From: Veillonellales bacterium
Lineage (GTDB): Bacteria; Bacillota; Negativicutes; JAAYSF01
NCBI GenBank assembly: GCA_039680175.1
Contig: JBDKTO010000056.1
Span: 1-34,483, forward strand
DNA length: 34,483 nt
Direction: 5' to 3'
Shown: in pieces, positions 1-8,843 of the stretch
Layout of the letters: every line of letters begins with the position of its first letter
Numbering within the stretch: position 1 is the first letter of the stretch
Translations under genes and position numbers: made by a program
The notes under the pieces: model-generated
Seen by the model: only the letters and a program-made list of their open reading frames with translations
The model's database searches: none
What the model was told of the DNA's origin: nothing

Positions 1-184
1 AGATCATCAGGTATACCGAAAGCTCTTCCGACCAGGGCGGCGTATAGTGCAGAACATAGCGTTCAAACACCTGATAGGTGACCAGAACAACCATCATCAC
101 CGTCAAAACAACCATTACAAATTCCACACCCTTAGCCACCCAATCCATGATACCGTTGGGGGATTGCTTGCTGTCTGCTGTCAT
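1..184 (-). CDS. TRAP transporter small permease (DctQ-like), 3' part outside window
   Basis: Only the first 61 codons are present; the gene runs off the left edge. The start is ATG at 184, behind an AAAGGATG ribosome site. The product begins with a short polar stretch, then a hydrophobic helix (VMVVLTVMMVVLVTYQVF), then RYVLHYTPPWSEELSVYLMI. An aromatic-rich loop ending in P-W-(S/T)-E-E is the hallmark of the four-helix DctQ subunit of tripartite ATP-independent periplasmic transporters. These import organic or sugar acids using an ion gradient and a periplasmic binding protein. The large permease and binding protein would be expected further left. A ROK regulator lies 44 bases upstream on the same strand, so sugar or sugar-acid uptake is likely, but the substrate cannot be read from this fragment. 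Confidence 0.82.
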   Translation of the reverse strand, partial: MTADSKQSPNGIMDWVAKGVEFVMVVLTVMMVVLVTYQVFERYVLHYTPPWSEELSVYLMI

Positions 185-228
185 AAAACCATCCTTTCTA
201 AATCGAATTTTATCCCTTCCACGCCGGT

Positions 229-1494
229 CTAAGACTTAGCCGCTGCATCGCCGGTCAGCACATCCGCATCCTCCAGCAGCATTGAATTTGACGATTGAAA
301 CAATCCCTTCAGCGCCAGGGCACAAGCCCCGATGGATGCGGAATTTCTGCCTAAGGCAGAAACCCTGATTTTCGTTGCCGCCGCTACCTCCGGAAAAGCA
401 TGGGTATTTACCGTTTCCCGGATTCTATTCATAAACTCAGCGGTATCTACGGCCATTTTCCCACCTAAAAATACAACTTCCGGATTATACACATTGATGA
501 GATTCGCAGTGACCAGCCCCACATTCCGTCCCACCTGATCGATCAAGTCTGCTGCATAGCCGATTCCCCGGGCTGCTGATTTTAATATATCATCAATCGT
601 AATCTCGCCCTTGTCTTGCCAAATTTTCTTCAGCGGATCTTCCTGATCTATGAGCGGCAGCTCCGATTTCGCTTTACCGACAACAGCCGGTATCCCGCAG
701 ATCGCTTCCAAACATCCCCGGTTGCCGCAATTGCATAATGCCCCGTCCTCCACTACAACAATATGTCCAATCTCACCGGCATATCCCTGATAGCCTTGCA
801 AAATTTGATCAGCTATAATAATACCGGCACTTATGCCCTCGCCAAGGTTGATGTACACTAAATCCTTACAGCTGACTCCGGCCCCGAACCATCGTTCCGC
901 CAGCACGGATGCATTGGAATTGTTTTCGATAAAGACCGGTAAATTCAATTCTGTTTCCAGCGCTTGCTTGACAGGAAAACCGTTCCATTGCGGACCTAAG
1001 TTAATTGACCGTCTAACCATTCCCTCTTTCACATTTAATAAACCGGGAAACGCCAATCCAATTCCCAGGAATTTCTTATCATGGTGCTTTTTATCCATTA
1101 AATTCCGGACAGCCGACACCAGATGCTGTACCCCCAGCTCTGGTTCACTCATGTTCACTCCTATCGCCTGAATAGCGGTAGGAATATTTTTTAGATCCGC
1201 TACCGACAAAACAGCCTCTCTGCTAGTAACTTCAATACCGATTACATTGCCTGCTTTGCAATTAAATTTAAGTTTTATCGGTCTGCGTCCGCCTTTTGAT
1301 GTACCTAAACCAACTTCTTTTACAAAACCTAAATCAATTAGCTCGCGAACAATTCCGGTAATAGCCGGGGGAGTAAGGCCTGTTTGCTCCGACAATTGAT
1401 GACGAGATACCGGTTCATAATCCTTAATCACATTTAAAACTGTCATTCGGTTGAATTTCTTTACATATTTACTATTACCAGGTTTTTTCGTCAT
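229..1494 (-). CDS. ROK family transcriptional regulator (NagC/XylR type)
   Basis: About 421 residues. The N-terminus (about 1-75) is a winged helix-turn-helix of the MarR-like kind found in XylR/NagC repressors (NVIKDYEPVSRHQLSEQTGL). A ROK sugar-kinase-like domain follows, with the ROK zinc signature CNCGNRGCLEAICG and the sugar/ATP-fold motif FIENNSNASVLAERWFGAG. Such proteins repress sugar genes and are released by a sugar ligand. The frame opens further up at 1521, but an AAAGG lies 9 bases before the ATG at 1494 and the 1521 codon has no ribosome site, so 1494 was chosen. It probably controls the TRAP genes directly downstream, possibly in one transcript. Kinase activity is unlikely given the DNA-binding domain. 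The inducer is unknown. Confidence 0.9.
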   Translation of the reverse strand: MTKKPGNSKYVKKFNRMTVLNVIKDYEPVSRHQLSEQTGLTPPAITGIVRELIDLGFVKEVGLGTSKGGRRPIKLKFNCKAGNVIGIEVTSREAVLSVADLKNIPTAIQAIGVNMSEPELGVQHLVSAVRNLMDKKHHDKKFLGIGLAFPGLLNVKEGMVRRSINLGPQWNGFPVKQALETELNLPVFIENNSNASVLAERWFGAGVSCKDLVYINLGEGISAGIIIADQILQGYQGYAGEIGHIVVVEDGALCNCGNRGCLEAICGIPAVVGKAKSELPLIDQEDPLKKIWQDKGEITIDDILKSAARGIGYAADLIDQVGRNVGLVTANLINVYNPEVVFLGGKMAVDTAEFMNRIRETVNTHAFPEVAAATKIRVSALGRNSASIGACALALKGLFQSSNSMLLEDADVLTGDAAAKS

Positions 1495-1541
1495 TCTCAT
1501 CATCCTTTGATCCAATATCATAAATTAGCGCAATTTTTATA

Positions 1542-1558
1542 TTAGTTAACTTAGTTAA
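1542..1558. promoter_or_regulatory. Possible operator for the ROK regulator
   Basis: TTAGTTAACTTAGTTAA is an 8-base direct repeat (TTAGTTAA twice, one base apart) with a GTTAAC palindrome at its centre. It lies about 50 bases upstream of the ROK start. XylR-type repressors bind AT-rich sites built on GTT/AAC half-sites, so an autoregulatory operator is plausible. The rest of the gap up to 1740 is AT-rich with nothing else recognisable. Confidence 0.3.
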
Positions 1559-1743
1559 TTTATTATGGAAATCAGCCCTGCTTTTTTTGCTAAAACAAGC
1601 CACAACGTCTTTTTATACTCACCTCTTTTACATTCTTTCTTAAACAGTTTAATTATCTGAACAATTTTATATTTCCATATAATTTCTTATATTCCTTCTT
1701 ATTGTGAATATTTTTTTAAATTTATTTATTCAGTGAACCGGCA

Positions 1744-1784
1744 GCAAAAAAAGATTGTCTCTGAATGAGACAATCTTTTTTTGC
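1744..1784. terminator. Intrinsic terminator after speE
   Basis: A perfect 18-base-pair stem (1744-1761 with 1767-1784) closes a 5-base loop. Both outer arms carry runs of seven A or T, so it can work in either direction. It lies 30 bases past the speE stop codon and separates speE from the ROK gene. Confidence 0.9.
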
Positions 1785-1813
1785 TATAAAGCAAGCTTGG
1801 TCGAATGATGCTC

Positions 1814-2647
1814 CTATTTCAAAAGCTGCTGCACAAAATTAGGCAGGGCAAAACAGCTTTTATGGATCGCCTGATTATAGTAACGTGCTCCCAGATCCGG
1901 TTTAATATCGGGAGAAACCTGAAGGGGATCATATTTTTTCGATCCCATGGTAAAACAGTGCAGTCCTCCCGGATACAAAGGAATATTCGCCAGGTACAAC
2001 CGGGTCACCGGAAATAAAGCGTCGATATCCTGATACAGCCGTTTAATCAGCGGCTGATGGTAAAATGGCGACTCTGTTTGCTGTACGAATAATCCATCGG
2101 CCTTTAACGCTTTATAGACATTCCGGTAAAAATCATGGGTAAATAACCCTTCGCCGGGCCCAATGGGATCGGAGCAGTCAACAATGATAACATCATATTC
2201 ATTTTCCGCTTCCTTCATATGCTGAATCCCATCACCGATTTTCAAGCGCAGTTTGGGATGATCGGCGATTAATGCCGAACTGATTTCCGGTAAAAACTTC
2301 TTTGAAACTTCAACGACCATACCGTCGATTTCCACCATTTGTACCTGCTCGACAGCAGAATGCTTGACCACCTCCCGTACCGTTCCCCCGTCGCCGCCGC
2401 CGATAACCAGTACTTTTTGCGGATGTGGATGAGTAAACAAAGGCACATGAGCAATCATTTCATGATAAATATATTCATCAAAAATTGCCGCCTGAAAAAC
2501 CCCGTCCAATACCAGCATGCGGCCAAATTGACAGGAATCAACCACCGCTACTTCCTGAAACTGGGACTGACCGGTAAACAATGTTTTCCTAATTCTGGCC
2601 GTCAAGCCTAAATCTTTTGTCTGAAATTCAGTAAACCATAATTCCAT
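1814..2647 (-). CDS. speE: Polyamine aminopropyltransferase (spermidine synthase)
   Basis: 277 residues, the usual bacterial SpeE length. The enzyme moves an aminopropyl group from decarboxylated S-adenosylmethionine to putrescine, giving spermidine, in the cytosol. A small N-terminal beta domain (about 1-65) contains the GRMLVLDGVFQ motif. The Rossmann core has the nucleotide loop VLVIGGGDGGTVREVV (about 85-100), an acidic ribose-binding residue in VEID, and the catalytic stretch VIIVDCSDPIGPGEGLF. The ATG at 2647 sits behind a strong GGAGG. It stands alone between two terminators, so it appears monocistronic. No speD or speA/speC is in the window. Confidence 0.94.
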   Translation of the reverse strand: MELWFTEFQTKDLGLTARIRKTLFTGQSQFQEVAVVDSCQFGRMLVLDGVFQAAIFDEYIYHEMIAHVPLFTHPHPQKVLVIGGGDGGTVREVVKHSAVEQVQMVEIDGMVVEVSKKFLPEISSALIADHPKLRLKIGDGIQHMKEAENEYDVIIVDCSDPIGPGEGLFTHDFYRNVYKALKADGLFVQQTESPFYHQPLIKRLYQDIDALFPVTRLYLANIPLYPGGLHCFTMGSKKYDPLQVSPDIKPDLGARYYNQAIHKSCFALPNFVQQLLK

Positions 2648-2824
2648 CCCTATCTTCCTCCAAATAAAGTCCTCATAACAGTAATTAGTGATAGCTTAAG
2701 CAAATCCCTGCTGCATTATGTTAATTCCAGGAAATAAATTCACTTAAAGCCTTCAAGAAGCCAGTCTGAAAACAAATTACCAAAAAAACGAAGGAATCAT
2801 CATCGCCATATATACTTTTGCCAA

Positions 2825-2866
2825 AATAAAAAACAGAGCCTGCAGCCGTTACGCCGCAAGCTCTGT
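2825..2866 (-). terminator. Intrinsic terminator after gdhA
   Basis: On the minus strand ACAGAGC pairs with GCTCTGT. An inner GC-rich stem with two mismatches follows, and the hairpin ends in TTTTTTATTTT. It lies about 30 bases beyond the gdhA stop codon. Confidence 0.85.
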
Positions 2867-2898
2867 CTTGCTCTAGATTTCCTTCCTATTTACCTGCT

Positions 2899-4254
2899 TT
2901 ATACCAACCCCTGGGCTTTCATTGCTTCAGCGACTTTAATAAACCCAGCGATATTGGCGCCAACAACCAAATTATCCTTACAGCCATACTCTTCAGCCGC
3001 TTGGCTGGCATTTTTATAAATATTGAGCATAATTGTTTTCAGCTTTGCATCCACTTCTTCAAAGGACCAGGCTATCCGCATGCTGTTTTGAGCCATTTCA
3101 AGGCCCGAAACGGACACGCCGCCGGCATTGGCAGCTTTTGACGGTCCAAGGTATACGCCGTTCTCCTGCAGATAGGCAATTGCTTCGTTAGTGGAGGGCA
3201 TATTTGCTCCTTCGCAAACAAATTTCACTCCATTCGCCACAATCTTTTTGGCATCGTCAAGCAGAATTTCATTTTGCGTAGCACAGGGAATAATCACATC
3301 AACTTTAACATTCCAGGGCTTTTCTCCCGGATAGAATTTGACGCCGTATTTCTCGGCATAATCTTTCACCCGATCACGGCAGGACGCTCTCATTTCCAGC
3401 AGATATTCAATTTTTTCACCGCTGACTCCGTCAGGATCGTATACATATCCGTCAGGACCTGAAAGGGTAACAACTTTGCCGCCCAATTCGGTAACCTTTA
3501 TTACCGTCCCCCAAGTAACATTGCCGAAGCCGGACACCGCAACCTTTTTACCGTCAAAAGATGTGCCCTTGGATTTCAACATTTCCTGACAGAAATAAGC
3601 GATGCCGAAGCCCGTGGCTTCCGGCCGGGCCAGGCTGCCGCCAAAAGAAAGACCCTTGCCGGTTAAAACGCCATTTTCATAATTGCCTTTTATTCTCTTA
3701 TATTGTCCAAACAGATAGCCAATCTCCCTGCCGCCGACACCGACGTCGCCTGCCGGCACATCGGTATTCGGACCGACATATCGGTATAGCTCCGTCATAA
3801 AGCTCTGACAGAACCGCATAACCTCCGCGTCTGATTTGCCTTTAGGATCAAAATCAGAACCGCCTTTGGCGCCGCCCATTGGCAAGCTGGTCAGTGAATT
3901 CTTGAAAGTCTGTTCAAAGCCAAGGAATTTGATAATGCTGATATTGACCGACGGGTGGAACCGGAGACCTCCTTTGTAGGGTCCAATCGCACTGTTGAAC
4001 TGAACCCTGAAGCCACGGTTCACTCTTACTCTGCCCGTATCGTCCATCCAGGGTACACGGAATATAAACTGCCGCTCCGGTTCCACCATCTTCTCAACGA
4101 TTCCCATTTCAATATACTCGGGATTTTTTTCAAGAACAGGCACCAGCGAACTAAGCACTTCCCGGACTGTTTGATGAAATTCAGGCTCATTGGCATTTCG
4201 TTCAACAACTCGGCGATAAAGTTCATCACAATACTTTTTAGCATTTGTAGTCAT
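2899..4254 (-). CDS. gdhA: NADP-type glutamate dehydrogenase
   Basis: 451 residues, matching hexameric bacterial GdhA. It reductively aminates 2-oxoglutarate to glutamate. The N-terminal substrate domain has the family motifs GPYKGGLRFHPSVN and LPMGGAKGGSDFDPKGKSD, with substrate and catalytic lysines in KGG and GGAKGG, and then VPAGDVGVGGREIGYLFG. The dinucleotide domain carries GFGNVTWGT. The length and the short hexamer-type layout favour the biosynthetic NADP enzyme, although coenzyme preference is not certain from sequence alone. The frame extends to 4272, but GGAGGGGG is correctly spaced for the ATG at 4254 and not for the one at 4272. It appears to be a single-gene transcript with its own terminator. 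Confidence 0.93.
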   Translation of the reverse strand: MTTNAKKYCDELYRRVVERNANEPEFHQTVREVLSSLVPVLEKNPEYIEMGIVEKMVEPERQFIFRVPWMDDTGRVRVNRGFRVQFNSAIGPYKGGLRFHPSVNISIIKFLGFEQTFKNSLTSLPMGGAKGGSDFDPKGKSDAEVMRFCQSFMTELYRYVGPNTDVPAGDVGVGGREIGYLFGQYKRIKGNYENGVLTGKGLSFGGSLARPEATGFGIAYFCQEMLKSKGTSFDGKKVAVSGFGNVTWGTVIKVTELGGKVVTLSGPDGYVYDPDGVSGEKIEYLLEMRASCRDRVKDYAEKYGVKFYPGEKPWNVKVDVIIPCATQNEILLDDAKKIVANGVKFVCEGANMPSTNEAIAYLQENGVYLGPSKAANAGGVSVSGLEMAQNSMRIAWSFEEVDAKLKTIMLNIYKNASQAAEEYGCKDNLVVGANIAGFIKVAEAMKAQGLV

Positions 4255-4296
4255 GTTCCAATCCCCCTCCATGTATTGTTAATCTACGTTACTTAC

Positions 4297-4325
4297 ATTA
4301 TACATCCTTTTATGTATTTTGTATG
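4297..4325 (-). promoter_or_regulatory. Candidate sigma-A promoter for gdhA
   Basis: On the minus strand a perfect TATAAT (4297-4302) lies 17 bases after a weak -35 (CATACA, 4320-4325), about 40 bases upstream of the gdhA start. The remainder of 4255-4572 is very AT-rich with no gene. Confidence 0.4.
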
Positions 4326-4503
4326 CGCTAATTTAACGGAATTTTCGCTCTTATTTCCCGCCTAATCCGTTCCTGGCGGACTATGTATTTTTTTAGCACA
4401 CAAATTTAATTTAAATAAAAACAAACAAAACTTTTTTTTAGAATTTGCCAGGCATTTTTCTTTGTGTATTTTTCAAAAATATTTTTGTAGTTTTAAAAAG
4501 TAC

Positions 4504-4542
4504 AAAAAAATTCAAAAAAAATTTAATTTTTTTGAATTTTTA
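4504..4542 (-). terminator. AT-only hairpin, probable terminator after the PEP-binding-domain gene
   Basis: An inverted repeat of AAAATTCAAAAAAA type pairs across a short loop and is followed on the minus strand by a long T run. It lies 30-70 bases past the stop codon of the 984-residue gene. The stem has almost no G or C, so its efficiency is doubtful. Confidence 0.45.
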
Positions 4543-4572
4543 ATTTGCCGTATTTATTATTGTCTATTTATT

Positions 4573-7527
4573 CTATTTGTAGATAATCCCTTTGAAATTT
4601 CTACCGTCAAGTTTAGCCTTAAATGGCTCCTGCCGCCTAATCAGTTTGACATATTTCGTTTGCTGCAGAACAGGCTGGCTGCGCAGCCACTCCCAATCAA
4701 GCATCCCGGCAGCTTGATTATCATATTGGATATGAAAATATCCCATATGGGTAGACGTCAAATTATGAAAAAAGTGGCTGCCCAGCGAAGGTTCTGGCCG
4801 AAGATTCTTAAGATCAACTTCCACAATGATCAGCGCCTGTGACATTTGCTCCCATCTCAAAGGAATTCCTAACCATCGATCCGCTGTTCCCATTCTGCCA
4901 AATCCGACAAGAATGCACCGGCGTCCTTCCTTAAGCAGTACCTGATTCAGTTCGGCAATCTCAGCCGCAATTTGAACGCTGTCCGCAAGATTAAAGGCCT
5001 CCGGATCGACAAAAATAACATCGTGAATATTTTGATAGATTCCGTTGCCAATAGTACGCCGGCTGAAACACCAGGATTCCTCCGGCTCATCCATACTAAC
5101 CTCAAAAACTTCCCGGCCAACCACCATCGGTCTGATCTGCAGAAAATTAAACTCTTTCGGTTTGTTATTATCCTTAGGAATATTGACAGCAAATTCAATT
5201 TCAACATCAGTGCCAAAGGATTGTTTTCCCAACCGCAGCAAGTCTTTAACAATCTGCCGCAGCGGCAGCCTGTTATACTTGAGAATGGGCGCAAACGTCA
5301 CCAGTTTTGGCCCCGGCTGATTTACGTTGTCATAAATACAGTCATTTTCGGCAGAATAGGTGCTGCCAATATACTCCAATGACTGATCTTTCTGTGCCTG
5401 GGAAATCGGTAGCTTCTTGTAAATATAGTCTTCGTCGGCCCGCAGCGTAATGTCGGCAGAATCTTTTAAATTTATCGCATAAAACGCATGCTGCGATTTT
5501 TCCAGATATTCCTTAGGACCTGAAACAAGCGGGTTGAGCTTTGGATAAACCGGGGAAAAACGGTATACCCGCTCCCCTTCAACAATGGCCTTCCCTAATC
5601 CCAAAGCCAAGCTTACTGTTCCGTCCTCCGGCTTCAGCGGGTCATAGGGATAAAAGTTGTAGGACTGAGCCACGCCGGAAATAACCGGATAATAATGATC
5701 ACCATAGCGTTCTCCCACCAGTTCCTGGATCAAAACGGCCATTTTCTCTTCCTCAATCCAGATATCGGCATTCTTGGCATATTGCACCGGAGCCGCGTAA
5801 AATACCGAAGCGTAAACCAGCTTAACCGCATCCTCAAGCTGTTTAACCCGAATTGCAAGGTCGTCATGACAATTTGGAACTACATATGTATTATAGATTC
5901 CGGCAAAGGGCAGTACCCGCGAATCCTCCAGAATGCTTGATGAACGAACGGCAAGGGGACATTTTATATATTGGGTCAACACACACAGGCTTTGCTGCGT
6001 GGCGGCCGGTAAAGGGCTTTCGGTAAATTTTTGTGCAATCGCCGCTTCTGTTGGGTTCGCGGCAAGAAAGGCATCCAACTGATTCTCTTCCATAAATTTT
6101 TCAAATACGTCACTGCCAATGACAAATGAGCGTGGTACCTTGACTTTCATATCCTCGTAATTATCTGCCAGCTGAGCTTTGGTAATCATGCCGTTCATAA
6201 AGGCAATTCCTCTGGCCTTCCCCCCCAGGGACCCTGTCCCCAGTTTAATAAACGCATTCTCCATATCTTTTTTGGCAAGGCCCTCAAAATCAAGCACCGA
6301 GCCAAATTGATATTTTCGAAAATAGTCATTCAGCACTTTTAGAATATAGTCGCGAATATCCCGGATATCAGCAGCACTGGCCCTTCGTTCTGTATCCACA
6401 AATCTCAGCCTGTCCGCCACTTCAACTTCGGCTCTGGCACGAAACCAACGGGAAAAATGATTTTTAGTCGCATGATAGTAAAGGCTCTCATCCGGTAAAT
6501 CACGGATTATTCTTTCCAGACTTGTGACATCCGTTGCTTCATCAATAACTCTGCCATCAGGATACTTAAATACAAAAGAGCCGAAGCCGTAGTTTTCCAG
6601 AATGTACTTGCGCAAATTATGCAGCAGGCTGGGAGAGTTTTTGTTGAGAAAATCCAAATGCAGTGCTTTGGCCTTTTCGGCATTTTCCAATTCCTCGGAC
6701 TGTAATAAAAACAGCAGGTCAGGGCTTATCTCCCGCACTATTTTACTGAGTTCAAAACCGGCCTGTGGATTTAGGGATCCATCCTTGGGAAACCTCACAT
6801 CAGAAATTACCCCCAGCAAATTATAGCGGTACTTGCCGATAATCGCCATGGCTTCTTCGTAGGTTTCCGCGAGCAGGATCTTCGGTCTAAGGCGAACTCT
6901 AAGCAACCCATGCTTGATATTCATGGCATGCAGCACCAGGCACCGGGTCTGTTTCAAGATTTCCGTATAAATAGCAGGCAATATTTGCGAGTAATATGCC
7001 GGCGAATCATCCACCAGCAGGATAGCCTGAACTCCCAATTTACTGTCTGCTTCAACATTCTGCTTGTCCTCTATATATTTAATAATCGCTACCAAAACCT
7101 TAGTATCCCCCGACCAATGGAACACCCGGTCTATACAAGAAGTTCCCCGGATCCGGGCAATCATTTCCGGAGTCATCCGATCATAAGAAAGCATAACAAT
7201 CGGGATGTTGGGGTACGCTTCATGTATTTTTGTTTCAAACTCAAATGAACTCATATCGCTTATACGGGACATAGTAATAATCAGATGGATGGTTCCCATT
7301 TCCAGCTCTTCCCAAGCATCTGCTCCGGTGGCTACCCAATGAATCCTGGGGATAAAAGGAATACTCAAGTCGTTGAAATGATGGTAAATCTGTTCGGCTA
7401 ACCGTCCATCTTCTTCCAGAACATACGCATCGTATGCGGTTGATATCAGCAGTATTTCTGTAACCCTGAATTTCATCAGATCATGAATACCGGAAAAACG
7501 GGCTTTCATATCACCGAATTTCTTCAT
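4573..7527 (-). CDS. Receiver-like / PEP-pyruvate-binding (PPDK_N) fusion protein
   Basis: 984 residues; ATG at 7527 behind AGGAG. The first third holds two receiver-like regions: about 20-150 (VTEILLISTAYDAYVLEEDG) and about 165-320 (AILLVDDSPAYYSQIL, then LGVISDVRFPKDG). From about 430 comes the N-terminal nucleotide-binding domain of PEP synthase and pyruvate phosphate dikinase: LGTGSLGGKARGIAFM, then PLAVRSSSILEDS (an ATP-grasp arginine motif) and FLQIRPMVVG. The histidine-bearing swivel domain and C-terminal PEP barrel of PpsA are not recognisable, so it is unlikely to make PEP. A signalling or phosphotransfer-control role is inferred. It stands alone between gdhA and azlD. Annotators may label it PEP synthase; I would not. 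Confidence 0.78.
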   Translation of the reverse strand: MKKFGDMKARFSGIHDLMKFRVTEILLISTAYDAYVLEEDGRLAEQIYHHFNDLSIPFIPRIHWVATGADAWEELEMGTIHLIITMSRISDMSSFEFETKIHEAYPNIPIVMLSYDRMTPEMIARIRGTSCIDRVFHWSGDTKVLVAIIKYIEDKQNVEADSKLGVQAILLVDDSPAYYSQILPAIYTEILKQTRCLVLHAMNIKHGLLRVRLRPKILLAETYEEAMAIIGKYRYNLLGVISDVRFPKDGSLNPQAGFELSKIVREISPDLLFLLQSEELENAEKAKALHLDFLNKNSPSLLHNLRKYILENYGFGSFVFKYPDGRVIDEATDVTSLERIIRDLPDESLYYHATKNHFSRWFRARAEVEVADRLRFVDTERRASAADIRDIRDYILKVLNDYFRKYQFGSVLDFEGLAKKDMENAFIKLGTGSLGGKARGIAFMNGMITKAQLADNYEDMKVKVPRSFVIGSDVFEKFMEENQLDAFLAANPTEAAIAQKFTESPLPAATQQSLCVLTQYIKCPLAVRSSSILEDSRVLPFAGIYNTYVVPNCHDDLAIRVKQLEDAVKLVYASVFYAAPVQYAKNADIWIEEEKMAVLIQELVGERYGDHYYPVISGVAQSYNFYPYDPLKPEDGTVSLALGLGKAIVEGERVYRFSPVYPKLNPLVSGPKEYLEKSQHAFYAINLKDSADITLRADEDYIYKKLPISQAQKDQSLEYIGSTYSAENDCIYDNVNQPGPKLVTFAPILKYNRLPLRQIVKDLLRLGKQSFGTDVEIEFAVNIPKDNNKPKEFNFLQIRPMVVGREVFEVSMDEPEESWCFSRRTIGNGIYQNIHDVIFVDPEAFNLADSVQIAAEIAELNQVLLKEGRRCILVGFGRMGTADRWLGIPLRWEQMSQALIIVEVDLKNLRPEPSLGSHFFHNLTSTHMGYFHIQYDNQAAGMLDWEWLRSQPVLQQTKYVKLIRRQEPFKAKLDGRNFKGIIYK

Positions 7528-7703
7528 AACATTTCTCCTATCCTTGAAATAATCTCAAAATCCCCTTACTATCAGTATACACCAATTTAAATTAGGAATC
7601 GATGTCGTATGGTATAGCTTTTCGCCAACCCATGATTGTGGATTTCGACTATTGAACCGCACGGATACAGATTTTTGCAAATACCATTTTGGTTCAAAAC
7701 AAA

Positions 7704-8030
7704 TCAAATTCCAAGGCTGCGTATTGCCAGCATAGCGGCCATTCCTCCTCCCATAGTAATCAGGGGGGGTTGACGAAAATAGGCCAAAAGCGCTGCTATT
7801 GCACCGGCAATAAGATAGCTATTCCCCATTGAAAAATCAATATACCCGTGTGGAGCGAACAGTGCAGGAGCAATTAAAGCAGTAAGTATCGCGGTTGGTA
7901 CGTACTTCAAAAACCGTTTTAGCTTCGTTGAGATGCCCGTATCACCTAAAATCGCAGGGCTGGTAAACCGCGTAAAGAAAGTAGCAACCGCCATAGCCAC
8001 AATGGTTATAATAACCTCAGTTCTCATCAT
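7704..8030 (-). CDS. azlD: AzlD family branched-chain amino acid exporter subunit
   Basis: 108 residues, highly hydrophobic, with three to four predicted membrane helices. It contains FFTRFTSPAIL, and VPTAILTALIAPALFAP near the middle, as in AzlD proteins. AzlC and AzlD together form an exporter of branched-chain amino acids or analogues. The start was placed at the ATG at 8030, nine bases after GGAGG, instead of the GTG at 8039 that abuts the ribosome site. It overlaps the end of azlC by 14 bases, which suggests translational coupling. No clear terminator follows; 7528-7703 holds no gene. Confidence 0.88.
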   Translation of the reverse strand: MMRTEVIITIVAMAVATFFTRFTSPAILGDTGISTKLKRFLKYVPTAILTALIAPALFAPHGYIDFSMGNSYLIAGAIAALLAYFRQPPLITMGGGMAAMLAIRSLGI

Positions 8031-8706
8031 TGCTTGCACCCTCCATCATTCCGCCGGCTGCAACAGCGGTTAAACATGCGATAATGATATACCAATTTCC
8101 AGGGATAATAACAGCCGCTATTACACTAACCCCCGCTGCAATCAAACATACCAATATGTTAAATTTGTCAATAAGACGAGGAACTAATAAGGCTAAAAAG
8201 GTTGCCGGCATGGCAAAATCAAGTCCCCAAGAGAGTGGATCATTAATGCGGCTGCCGAGAAGAACTCCCCCCGCGGTAGACAGAACCCACGTAACATAGC
8301 CGGCCATATTGCTTCCTAATTGATACGCAGCACTATAGCCAATTGCCTGGGTGCGGCTAATCGTAACCGCATAAGTTTCATCAGCCATACCAAATGAGAG
8401 CAGAGCTTTATGAGGCAAAGATAATTCACTCATATACGGAGCAAGCGATATCCCCATGAGCAGATGGCGAAGATTTACGAGTAAAACGGTTAAAGCAATC
8501 ATTGCCACCCCAGCCCCTTCCGCAAACATAGGAAGGCTGATAAATTGGGCTGCCCCAGCAAAAACCAGCACCGACATCAATAAAGTTTCTCCCGGAGTAA
8601 GGCCTATCGATTGAGCGACAATACCATAAGCAAGACCAAATGGAAATACTCCCACCATAATCGGAAGTGTATCCTTCAGTCCTTCAACCAATTCTTTAAC
8701 TTTCAT
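8017..8706 (-). CDS. azlC: AzlC family branched-chain amino acid exporter
   Basis: About 229 residues with several membrane helices. It opens with GLKDTLPIMVGVFPFGLAYG, the conserved AzlC N-terminus, and later has FAGAAQFISLPMF, VNLRHLLMGISLAPYM and GMADETYAVT, all family blocks. It is the larger half of the AzlCD exporter. The ATG at 8706 follows GGGGGGAG; the frame extends to 8733 without a suitable ribosome site. It is the first gene of an azlCD operon and divergent from the MocR-type regulator at 8844, the probable controller. Confidence 0.91.
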   Translation of the reverse strand: MKVKELVEGLKDTLPIMVGVFPFGLAYGIVAQSIGLTPGETLLMSVLVFAGAAQFISLPMFAEGAGVAMIALTVLLVNLRHLLMGISLAPYMSELSLPHKALLSFGMADETYAVTISRTQAIGYSAAYQLGSNMAGYVTWVLSTAGGVLLGSRINDPLSWGLDFAMPATFLALLVPRLIDKFNILVCLIAAGVSVIAAVIIPGNWYIIIACLTAVAAGGMMEGASNDEN

Positions 8707-8757
8707 TTTTCTCCCCCCAGCAAGCTCGCTCAAGCCAATATTGATTAATTATTATTT

Positions 8758-8786
8758 ATAATAGTCGGCAGGAATGAGTCTGTAAA
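8758..8786 (-). promoter_or_regulatory. Sigma-A promoter for azlCD
   Basis: On the minus strand TTTACA (8781-8786) and TATTAT (8758-8763) are separated by exactly 17 bases. The site sits about 50 bases ahead of the azlC start in the divergent gap. Confidence 0.6.
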
Positions 8787-8804
8787 TATCCAATATAATA
8801 ACAA

Positions 8805-8820
8805 AACAATACCAATTGTT
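8805..8820. promoter_or_regulatory. Inverted repeat in the azlC/MocR divergent gap, possible operator
   Basis: AACAAT-ACCA-ATTGTT is a perfect 6-base inverted repeat 24 bases ahead of the regulator's start codon and close to where its own promoter must lie. It is a reasonable autoregulatory site for a GntR-type protein. Binding is inference. Confidence 0.35.
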
Positions 8821-8843
8821 ATATATTAGGGAGAAATAGATAA

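Noticed and set aside
4462-4842. 126-codon plus-strand reading frame
   Set aside because: Overlaps the end of the PEP-binding-domain gene on the other strand; the N-terminal part is low-complexity AT-rich sequence.
4573-7527. PEP synthase ppsA
   Set aside because: Only the nucleotide-binding domain is recognisable; the phosphohistidine and PEP domains are not.
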